Shown one piece after another: positions 1-4,989 of a stretch of 6,034 nucleotides of DNA (position 1 is the first letter of the stretch; the number at the start of each line of letters is the position of its first letter). Under the pieces are notes generated by a model. It saw nothing but the letters and a program-made list of their open reading frames with translations, did no database searches and was not told the origin of the DNA. Location of the stretch: assembly GCA_003645915.1 (NCBI GenBank), contig QNDG01000117.1, forward strand, positions 1 through 6,034. The letters run 5' to 3'. Position numbers and translations under genes: made by a program. This DNA is from Candidatus Zhuqueibacterota bacterium. GTDB lineage: Bacteria > Zhuqueibacterota > QNDG01.

Positions 1-1
1 G

Positions 2-613
2 ATGTTACAAGTACACTCTCATCAGGAGATAGACCAATCTGAACAGCACACTGCAACAGTAGCAGGCGTTTCATGGAAAAGAGCTCTTTTACTTCTCGGT
101 CTGGTAGTTGCCTTATTGGGAGTATTCTCAGGGTGGTTCGAGCCTCATGACTGGGGCTGGAAAAAAATTACAACTCTTGTTCTGATCGGTCTGACTATAA
201 TTGTTTCAGGCAGTGTAAGAGACCACTATCTTGAAGAACACATATGGAACCATCTTGTTAAAAAACACATATGGCGCGTATTTTTATGGACATTCTCGGC
301 TCTCCTGTTAATCCAGTTCGGTTTAAAATATATTGATCTTAATCATCTGATAGGAGAAAACCTAATACTTGTACTTCTGTTAAGTGCAGTAATAGGAATA
401 ATTCCGGAATCAGGGCCCCATATGATATTTGTAATACTTTATTCAAAAGGATTAATTCCTTTTTCAGTTCTGCTGACAAGTTCTATTGTGCAGGACGGAC
501 ACGGTATTCTGCCTCTGCTCTCATATACTCTGAAAGACTCTTTATATATTAAGATAATAAATATGATTATAGGCCTTGCAGTTGGTTTTGCACTGATGGC
601 ATTTGGCGTTTAA
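2..613 (+). CDS. Putative 10-TM heavy-metal exporter (ArsP_2 type), C-terminal part
   Basis: This is the C-terminal half of an integral membrane protein that resembles the putative ten-helix heavy-metal exporter family (Pfam ArsP_2, often annotated as putative manganese transporter or arsenic efflux protein). The visible 203 residues begin with a hydrophilic, His-containing stretch (about residues 1-23), which would be the loop between the two halves. About six hydrophobic segments follow, near 27-44, 55-71, 91-108, 118-136, 139-163 and 184-202. Recognisable motifs are GIIPESGPHMIF (132-143) and SSIVQDGHGILPLL (160-173), whose Pro, Glu, His and Asp residues could line a metal path. The Met at base 2 is probably internal, since the half-length protein and the window edge imply that the reading frame continues upstream. 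The gene ends at TAA 611-613, 27 bases before the DUF89 gene. The substrate cannot be told from sequence; the family names are predictions. Confidence 0.8.
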   Translation: MLQVHSHQEIDQSEQHTATVAGVSWKRALLLLGLVVALLGVFSGWFEPHDWGWKKITTLVLIGLTIIVSGSVRDHYLEEHIWNHLVKKHIWRVFLWTFSALLLIQFGLKYIDLNHLIGENLILVLLLSAVIGIIPESGPHMIFVILYSKGLIPFSVLLTSSIVQDGHGILPLLSYTLKDSLYIKIINMIIGLAVGFALMAFGV

Positions 614-640
614 AAACAAAAAAATGGAGTTAATTTACAT

Positions 641-1507
641 TTGAAAATATCATTTGATTGTATTCCGTGCACAATAAATAGTTTTCTGAAATTATTGAAT
701 CAGAATATTCTGCCGGAAGATAAGCATGAGGAAGCAGTAAAGAAACTTTTATCAACTCTTTCCGGAGAAAATTTTCACCAGTCCCCTGCATCTCTCGGGC
801 GTAAGGTTCACCGGATTATCCGTGAAATTACAGACAATCCGGATCCGTACAGAGCAATTAAAGACAAATCAAATGTAATGATGCTGGAGCACGAAGGCAG
901 GCTGAGAAAAAAAATATTTGAATCGGACGATCCGCGGAGCACAGCATTAAGGCTTGCCATTGCCGGGAATGTAATTGATTACGGCCCCCAGGACAGGCTT
1001 GATATATGGGAAACTATCGAAAGGATATTAAACAGTGATCTTGCCAGAGATGACTCTGCTGAACTTTTTAATGAAATCAGGTCAGCAAAACAGATTCTGT
1101 ATGTTGGCGACAACTGCGGCGAAATAGTAATGGACATGCTTTTTATTGAAACCATAAACCACGAAAATCTGTTTTTTGCTGTAAGAGAAAGCCCGGTAAT
1201 AAATGACGCAACAAAGGAAGATGCATTAGATGTGGGTATTGATCGCTTTGCAAAAATAATTACTACTGGAGATAATGCACCCGGCGCAATATGGGAGGAT
1301 TCTTCGGAAGAATTCCGCAAAGTCCTGCTTGAATCGGATGTTGTAATATCAAAAGGACAGGGTAATTTTGAAGGTTTAAGCGATGTAAACCACCCTATTT
1401 ATTTTCTTTTAGTCGCAAAATGCGATCTTGTAGCTAAGGAACTGGGAGTTAAAAAGGGTGATTTTGTTGTAAAAAAATTTTACAGTAAAAGTGCAGATCA
1501 AAAATAA
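641..1507 (+). CDS. DUF89/ARMT1-like metal-dependent phosphatase
   Basis: The product is a 288-residue soluble protein of the DUF89 (ARMT1-like) family. Characterised members are metal-dependent phosphatases that remove phosphate from damaged or over-produced sugar and cofactor phosphates (metabolite damage control). Visible motifs, in order, are an N-terminal CIPC pair (C7, C10) typical of the short prokaryotic subfamily, AGNVIDYG (108-115), GDNCGEIVMD (156-165, with the Asp/Asn that bind metal in the family), VRESPVINDAT (181-191), SKGQGNFEGL (237-246) and VAKC (258-261). Length matches the archaeal/bacterial stand-alone form. The start is TTG at 641, with TGGAGT at 625-630 upstream. The next in-frame Met is residue 80 and would delete the Cys pair, so TTG is preferred. 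Two tandem stops (TAATAA) end the gene. It lies 22 bases before the MIP18-type gene. The substrate is unknown; the family call is firm. Confidence 0.9.
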   Translation: MKISFDCIPCTINSFLKLLNQNILPEDKHEEAVKKLLSTLSGENFHQSPASLGRKVHRIIREITDNPDPYRAIKDKSNVMMLEHEGRLRKKIFESDDPRSTALRLAIAGNVIDYGPQDRLDIWETIERILNSDLARDDSAELFNEIRSAKQILYVGDNCGEIVMDMLFIETINHENLFFAVRESPVINDATKEDALDVGIDRFAKIITTGDNAPGAIWEDSSEEFRKVLLESDVVISKGQGNFEGLSDVNHPIYFLLVAKCDLVAKELGVKKGDFVVKKFYSKSADQK

Positions 1508-1517
1508 TAACTTTTAT

Positions 1518-1524
1518 AAGGAGG
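1518..1524 (+). promoter_or_regulatory. Strong ribosome binding site (AAGGAGG)
   Basis: AAGGAGG is a full anti-16S match and lies five bases before ATG 1530. It fixes the MIP18-type gene start there rather than at the in-frame GTG at 1491, which lies inside the preceding phosphatase gene. It is the strongest ribosome binding site in the window, so this small protein may be made in larger amounts than its neighbours (inference). Confidence 0.85.
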
Positions 1525-1529
1525 GAGAT

Positions 1530-1838
1530 ATGGCAGATATAACCGCTGATGACGTTATGAATGCAATTAAAAATGTTGAGCACCCCGAAATTTCTCTTAC
1601 ACTGATTGATCTTGGTATGATTAAGAATGTTGCAGTAAATAATAACACTGCAGAAGTGACAATAGCTATTCCTGTACTGGGAATCCCCGATGCAGTAAAG
1701 ATTGCTCTTGCCCAAAGCATTCAGCAGCCGATTGAATCTCTCGGAGTAGAACTAAGCGTAGATTTTGCAGAAATGACTCCTGAAGCAAGAGACAGATTTT
1801 TAATGCTTTCAAGGCAGAACTGGAAGGGAGCAATTTAA
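1530..1838 (+). CDS. MIP18/DUF59 family protein (Fe-S assembly type), Cys-less
   Basis: This 102-residue protein matches the MIP18 (DUF59) fold, found in SufT, PaaD and the N-terminus of Mrp/ApbC, where it supports maturation of Fe-S proteins or other metal centres. Visible signatures are an N-terminal helix DDVMNAIKNVEHPE (7-20, with the conserved Pro-Glu), LIDLGMIKNVAV (25-36) and the strand AEVTIAIPVLGIP (41-53), then a helix and the strand VELSVDF (73-79). The tail EMTPEARDRFLMLSRQNWKG (81-100) is a polar helix outside the core domain. Most members have a Cys in the loop after the third strand (TPGCP type); here the loop reads PVLGIPD and the whole protein contains no Cys. Mrp-like ATPases sometimes carry such variant N-domains, but no ATPase is fused or adjacent here. 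The role may therefore be scaffolding or partner recognition rather than direct Cys chemistry. ATG 1530 is chosen for its AAGGAGG site. Confidence 0.8.
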   Translation: MADITADDVMNAIKNVEHPEISLTLIDLGMIKNVAVNNNTAEVTIAIPVLGIPDAVKIALAQSIQQPIESLGVELSVDFAEMTPEARDRFLMLSRQNWKGAI

Positions 1839-1875
1839 TTTCATTCTGAGAAATTTTTAAAATAAGGAATTTTTT
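1839..1875 (+). other. Short AT-rich spacer, longest gap in the window
   Basis: This 37-base gap holds AAGGAA (1864-1869), six bases before ATG 1876, which is an adequate ribosome binding site for the editing-domain gene. The rest is runs of A and T without a G/C-rich stem, so I see neither a terminator nor a clear -35/-10 pair. Readthrough from the upstream genes is the simplest reading. Confidence 0.5.
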
Positions 1876-2286
1876 ATGCGTGTTTTAATGATTTACGCAG
1901 ACCTTTTTTCCTATACACCGGTAATAAAGACTCTTGATGACGCTGATAAAGATGCCCTGCCCGCATCAATTGAAAAGGCTGTTATCGGATTTATTCATGC
2001 TGAAGCAGAGGATGAGGAAAAACTTTCTGCTGTGGAAACAAAACTTGTTAAGAACCTTAAATGGGCAGCGAGAAAAAATGATACCAAAAAAATTGTACTG
2101 CACTCATTTGCACATCTCTCAGGCTCCAAGGCAGATCCCGGAATAACAAAAGATCTTTTAAACAGGGCTGAGGAGAGGCTTAAAACAAGCGGTTATGAAA
2201 CTTTTCAGACTCCTTTCGGATTTTTCCTGGACCTGAAAGTTGATGCACCGGGACACCCACTGGCACGGCTCTTTAAAGAATTTTAA
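1876..2286 (+). CDS. Stand-alone archaeal-type threonyl-tRNA synthetase editing domain
   Basis: The 136-residue protein corresponds to the N-terminal editing domain of archaeal ThrRS (Pfam tRNA-Thr_ED, a DTD-like fold), which hydrolyses Ser mischarged on tRNA-Thr. No synthetase, anticodon-binding or TGS part follows; the gene stops after this domain. Conserved elements are the start MRVLMIYADLFSY (1-13), HSFAHLSGSKADP (76-88) and TPFGFFLDLKVDAPGHPLAR (112-131). His80 matches the conserved His of the FAHLS motif. From memory of the Pyrococcus abyssi enzyme (PFGYYK, GHPLAEL), its catalytic Lys121 and Glu134 align with Leu118 and Arg131 here, and Tyr120 with Phe117. The protein may therefore be a tRNA or nucleotide binder, or an editor with different chemistry or substrate. 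AAGGAA precedes ATG 1876. The family is clear; the activity is uncertain. Confidence 0.88.
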   Translation: MRVLMIYADLFSYTPVIKTLDDADKDALPASIEKAVIGFIHAEAEDEEKLSAVETKLVKNLKWAARKNDTKKIVLHSFAHLSGSKADPGITKDLLNRAEERLKTSGYETFQTPFGFFLDLKVDAPGHPLARLFKEF

Positions 2287-2291
2287 GAGGA
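2285..2291 (+). promoter_or_regulatory. Ribosome binding site deciding the polyferredoxin start
   Basis: AAGAGGA overlaps the TAA stop of the editing-domain gene and lies 11 bases before ATG 2303. It supports that start over the in-frame ATG at 2240, which would add 21 residues encoded entirely inside the upstream gene in another frame. The spacing is longer than usual, so initiation may be modest or coupled to termination upstream. Confidence 0.6.
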
Positions 2292-2302
2292 TTACTTTTT
2301 AT

Positions 2303-2827
2303 ATGGGAAATAAAAACAATACAAAAAAACCAAAATTTAAAATTGATAAAATCAGACGTCCTGTTCAGTTCGTACTCGGTATTACCATTTATATTCTTCT
2401 GCAGGCAGGAATCATTTCCCTGGGTATGATTGTTATTCTCGGCTCATTTCTCGGAATAATTTTCGGTAAGGTATTCTGCAGGTGGCTCTGTCCCATTGGC
2501 ATTGTAATGGAAGTACTGCTGAAAGCTGCTCCTGATGAGAAAGCAAGGGGAATGTATCAGTATCATAAGCTTGGCTGCCCCATTGCATGGATAAGTGGAC
2601 TGCTTAACCGGATAAGTTTGTTTACAATCAGAAAAAACCCTCTGAATAAATGTATTAATTGCAATAAGTGCGATGAAATATGCTATATCTCAAATTTAAA
2701 CAGTTCGTTCAGTTTATATAAAGAGGATCATAAAAATCCTGCTGACAGCTACACATGCTCACGTTGTTATCAATGTGTTGAAGTATGCCCTGTTAATTAT
2801 CTTGAATTTAAAATCCGGAAATTCTGA
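2303..2827 (+). CDS. Short membrane polyferredoxin (NapH/CcoG-like 4Fe-4S protein)
   Basis: This 174-residue protein combines a membrane anchor with two ferredoxin-type clusters, as in the NapH/CcoG/NosR-C families that pass electrons at the membrane. A basic N-terminus (1-19) precedes one long hydrophobic stretch, residues 21-58, which could form one or two helices. The family motif CRWLCPIG follows (C59, C63). Cluster 1 is C117-x2-C120-x2-C123-x3-C127, followed by Tyr rather than the usual Pro. Cluster 2 is C152-x2-C155-x2-C158-x3-C162-Pro. A further Cys (C92, in GCP) lies between. The protein is shorter than NapH or CcoG, which have about four or more helices. No terminal reductase, quinol dehydrogenase or cytochrome gene is nearby, so its redox partner is unknown. 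It ends three bases before the Sir2 gene, a sign of coupling. Start ATG 2303 gives a typical Lys-rich leader. Confidence 0.85.
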   Translation: MGNKNNTKKPKFKIDKIRRPVQFVLGITIYILLQAGIISLGMIVILGSFLGIIFGKVFCRWLCPIGIVMEVLLKAAPDEKARGMYQYHKLGCPIAWISGLLNRISLFTIRKNPLNKCINCNKCDEICYISNLNSSFSLYKEDHKNPADSYTCSRCYQCVEVCPVNYLEFKIRKF

Positions 2828-2830
2828 ATT

Positions 2831-3595
2831 ATGCACAACGAACAGCTGAAAAAGTTTATTGAATCTGCTGCAGAGAAGATAATAAAAGCAAAAAGAGCAG
2901 TTGCATTTACAGGCGCAGGCATATCTGTTGAGAGCGGTATTCCGCCTTTCCGCGGGCCTGATGGTTTGTGGAGTAAGTATGATCCGGTGTTTCTTGATAT
3001 TAACTATTTCCAGACCAACCCGGGGAAGTCATGGATTTTAATAAAAGAAATTTTCTACGATTTTTTCGGGAAAGCAAAATTTAATGATGCGCACCTGGCA
3101 CTTGCCAATATGGAAAAACTTGGTTTGATCAAAGCTGTAATCACTCAGAATATTGATAATCTCCATCAGGAAGCAGGCAGCAGGAATGTTTACGAATTTC
3201 ACGGTACATCAAAATATTTGCTGTGCTCAGAATGCGGTATTAAACACAATATTACAGATGTTCGCCTTGACCAATTACCGCCGTTGTGCAAAGAGTGCGG
3301 TGGGATTCTGCGTCCTGATTTTGTCTTTTTTGGCGAACCGATTCCTGAACCTGCAAACAGTCTCTCTTTCAAAGAAGCTGAGGATGCCGATCTTTTCCTT
3401 GTTATAGGAACAACAGGAGAGATTATGCCTGCATCAATGATTCCATTTCAGGCAAAACAAAACGGAGCGTTCATTGTTGAAGTTAATACTGAACCCAGCA
3501 GATATACAAACGAAATAACCGATATATTTCTAAAGGGTAAAGCGACATCTGTTATGAGAAGGCTTATAGAGGAAATAGAACAGATACAGAATTAA
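2831..3595 (+). CDS. cobB: Sir2-family NAD-dependent protein deacylase
   Basis: The 254-residue product is a sirtuin, which removes acetyl or other acyl groups from lysines while consuming NAD and yielding nicotinamide and O-acyl-ADP-ribose. All hallmarks are present: GAGIS (28-32) and FRGPDGLW (40-47) for NAD binding, TQNIDNLH (105-112), the catalytic base H124 in EFHG, the structural zinc ligands C132/C135 and C153/C156, RPDFVFFGE (161-169), GTTGEIMPA (193-201) and VNTEP (218-222). Length is that of a minimal bacterial sirtuin with no extension. The segment after GLW reads SKYDPVFLDINYF and resembles Thermotoga-like class U enzymes; I do not see the Tyr and Arg pair expected in desuccinylase-type (class III) sirtuins, so deacetylase activity is favoured. 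ATG 2831 lies three bases after the ferredoxin stop with only a weak ribosome binding site, which suggests coupled translation. The symbol is generic. Confidence 0.94.
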   Translation: MHNEQLKKFIESAAEKIIKAKRAVAFTGAGISVESGIPPFRGPDGLWSKYDPVFLDINYFQTNPGKSWILIKEIFYDFFGKAKFNDAHLALANMEKLGLIKAVITQNIDNLHQEAGSRNVYEFHGTSKYLLCSECGIKHNITDVRLDQLPPLCKECGGILRPDFVFFGEPIPEPANSLSFKEAEDADLFLVIGTTGEIMPASMIPFQAKQNGAFIVEVNTEPSRYTNEITDIFLKGKATSVMRRLIEEIEQIQN

Positions 3596-3627
3596 TTCTT
3601 ACAGTTAAAACAAGGGTTTTTTACTAA
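3596..3627 (+). other. Spacer with weak ribosome binding site before a TTG start
   Basis: This 32-base gap holds AAGGG (3612-3616), 11 bases before TTG 3628. A short AAAAC/GTTTT inverted match (around 3607-3620) has no G/C content and too little stem to act as a terminator. The gap may mark a boundary between transcription units, but nothing in it proves one. Confidence 0.4.
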
Positions 3628-4353
3628 TTGATAACACTTTTTATAATAGGGATAATCTCGGGAATCAGTAGCGGACTTTTCGGTATTGGCGGAGGAGCAG
3701 TCAGGATTCCTCTATTAACTTTAACAGGTATGCCTATGATCGGTGCTTACGGAATAAATCTTCTTGTTATTCCATTCTCTTCTTTAACCGGAGCATGGAC
3801 GCACAGAAGAAACATCCAATGGGATATTGCTCCATGGATAGTGGCCGGAGGATTAATGGGAAGTGTGGCAGGCGCATTAATAGCGGGTTTGTTTCACAAG
3901 CTTGTACTGGCCCTGATTTTTTTCTTCGTGTCCCTTTTAACTGTTTCAGGTATATATCTGGAAAAAATCCTGCCCGGAATTTCAAAAAAAATAAAACCTG
4001 AAAAGCCAATATTTTTAATCGGGGCATTAATTACTAATTTTATTACAGGAATGAGGGGAGGAAGCGGGGGTACACTCTTACCCTCATTTTTAAGAATGTT
4101 AAAACTTGATATGCACAAATCAATCGCTACGTCACTTTTCACTACAATATTCTGCGCCATGGCCGGAGCAATTGTTTACTGGTCAAGAGGAATAATTGAC
4201 TGGAAGCACGCATTGATAATAACCACCGGTTCTCTTATAGGAGTCCGGACAGGCTCAAAAATAGCTCTTAAAACAAAACCTGTATGGCTTGAGGCAAGCC
4301 TTTCTGCGGTTGTTGTACTTTTGGCTTTTATTGCATTATTTAAGGTATTGTAA
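3628..4353 (+). CDS. TauE/SafE family membrane permease (sulfite exporter-like)
   Basis: The 241-residue protein is an integral membrane permease of the TauE/SafE (DUF81) family. Members move small organic or inorganic sulfur anions such as sulfite, sulfoacetate and thiosulfate, though most are uncharacterised. It shows the internal duplication of the family: SGLFGIGGGAVRIPLL near residues 15-30 and the related TGMRGGSGGTLLPSFL near 140-155, each at the head of a four-helix half. Hydrophobic segments lie near 2-16, 26-50, 68-89, 92-112, 127-140, 165-184, 194-212 and 221-240. The start is TTG 3628; the next in-frame Met is residue 35 and would remove the first signature, so TTG is preferred. 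The stop TAA is one base from the methyltransferase ATG. The substrate cannot be read from sequence; no sulfur-oxidising or taurine genes are adjacent to support sulfite specifically. Confidence 0.88.
   Translation: MITLFIIGIISGISSGLFGIGGGAVRIPLLTLTGMPMIGAYGINLLVIPFSSLTGAWTHRRNIQWDIAPWIVAGGLMGSVAGALIAGLFHKLVLALIFFFVSLLTVSGIYLEKILPGISKKIKPEKPIFLIGALITNFITGMRGGSGGTLLPSFLRMLKLDMHKSIATSLFTTIFCAMAGAIVYWSRGIIDWKHALIITTGSLIGVRTGSKIALKTKPVWLEASLSAVVVLLAFIALFKVL
4341..4346 (+). promoter_or_regulatory. Ribosome binding site inside the permease gene end
   Basis: TAAGGT within the last codons of the permease gene lies eight bases before ATG 4355. It supports that start over the in-frame ATG at 4289, whose extra 22 residues would be encoded within the permease in another frame. 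Its location implies that permease and methyltransferase are translated from one message. Confidence 0.55.
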
Positions 4354-4354
4354 T

Positions 4355-4987
4355 ATGGCAAAAACATCCCCCTTTGAAAATAATATTGATCGGTATGAAG
4401 CGTGGTTTGAAAATCATGCATCAGCTTACAAATCGGAAATTGCAGCAATCAGACAGGTAATTCCGGAATCAAAAAGAGGTATTGAGATCGGCGTTGGTAC
4501 AGGGAAATTTGCCGGTCCGTTTAACATACAATTCGGTGTGGAACCGTGCCTTACAGCAGGCATCATAGCCAGAGAAAAGGGAATTAATGTTTGTGCGGGA
4601 ACAGGCGAAGCACTGCCTGTAAAAAGCGATTTTTTTGATTATGCATTAATGGTTACAACAATTTGTTTTCTGGACGACATTGAAAAAAGCTTTAAAGAAG
4701 TAAAAAGGATTCTGAAACAAAGAGGGGTTTTTATTCTTGGTTTTGTTGATCTCAACACTGATCTTGGAAGGGAATACGAAAAATTCAAAGAACAGAATCC
4801 TTTTTACAGAATAGCAACTTTTTATTCTACAGAGCAGATAATAAATATTTTAAACAAGACCGGATTTGAAGTTAAAAGAACCCTGCAGACAATTTTTCAT
4901 CATCCTGACCGGATGACAGAAATCGAACCGTTTAAAGATGGATCCGGTAAAGGTGCATTTGTAGTTATATCCGCTGAAAAGAGGTAA
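4355..4987 (+). CDS. Class I SAM-dependent methyltransferase, target unknown
   Basis: This 210-residue soluble protein has the Rossmann-type SAM-binding fold (Methyltransf_11 type). Motif I is GIEIGVGTGKF (42-52), an acidic residue at the end of strand 2 is E63 in FGVEPC, and the adenine-side loop is GTGEALPVKSDFFDYALM (82-99). Strand 4 carries VTTICFLDD (100-108), and a later strand is GVFILGFVDL (124-133). The C-terminal part (150-210) has aromatic residues, including FYSTEQIINILNKTGFEV, a common feature of small-molecule methyltransferases. No Cys pattern of the arsenite methyltransferase ArsM is present; the only Cys are C65, C80 and C104. It starts one base after the permease stop and ends two bases before the radical SAM gene, so all three are probably co-produced. 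The substrate could be a small molecule, a metalloid or RNA; I cannot decide which. Confidence 0.88.
   Translation: MAKTSPFENNIDRYEAWFENHASAYKSEIAAIRQVIPESKRGIEIGVGTGKFAGPFNIQFGVEPCLTAGIIAREKGINVCAGTGEALPVKSDFFDYALMVTTICFLDDIEKSFKEVKRILKQRGVFILGFVDLNTDLGREYEKFKEQNPFYRIATFYSTEQIINILNKTGFEVKRTLQTIFHHPDRMTEIEPFKDGSGKGAFVVISAEKR
4979..4984 (+). promoter_or_regulatory. Ribosome binding site for the radical SAM gene
   Basis: AAGAGG lies five bases before ATG 4990 and directly abuts the TAA stop (4985-4987) of the methyltransferase. Good spacing supports this start and a coupled handover of ribosomes. Confidence 0.7.
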
Positions 4988-4989
4988 AT

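Noticed and set aside
237..274. Direct repeat AACACATATGG at 237-247 and 264-274
   Set aside because: The copies are 27 bases apart, in frame, and both encode HIW within the exporter loop. It is explained by the protein sequence, with only two copies.
979..1320. 113-codon open frame on the minus strand
   Set aside because: It lies wholly inside the DUF89 gene, whose conserved motifs span the same bases. The product is rich in Ser and Ile without a recognisable domain, as expected for the antisense of a coding region.
1839..1875. Possible promoter or terminator in the longest intergenic gap
   Set aside because: Only A/T runs and a ribosome binding site are visible; no -35/-10 pair with proper spacing stands out.
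1934..2146. 70-codon + strand frame inside the editing-domain gene
   Set aside because: No ribosome binding site and no domain; the overlapping frame encodes clear ThrRS editing motifs.
3153..3407. 84-codon + strand frame inside the sirtuin gene
   Set aside because: It covers the catalytic and zinc-binding part of the sirtuin in another frame and shows no independent start signal.
3607..3620. Possible hairpin AAAAC/GTTTT before the TauE-like gene
   Set aside because: Five A/T-dominated pairs with no G/C-rich stem and no run of T at the right distance; too weak for an intrinsic terminator.
4355..4987. Arsenite methyltransferase (ArsM) for the SAM methyltransferase, giving an arsenic resistance cluster with the ArsP_2-type exporter
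   Set aside because: The Cys residues of ArsM are absent, the protein is too short, and no ArsR or arsenate reductase is present in the window.
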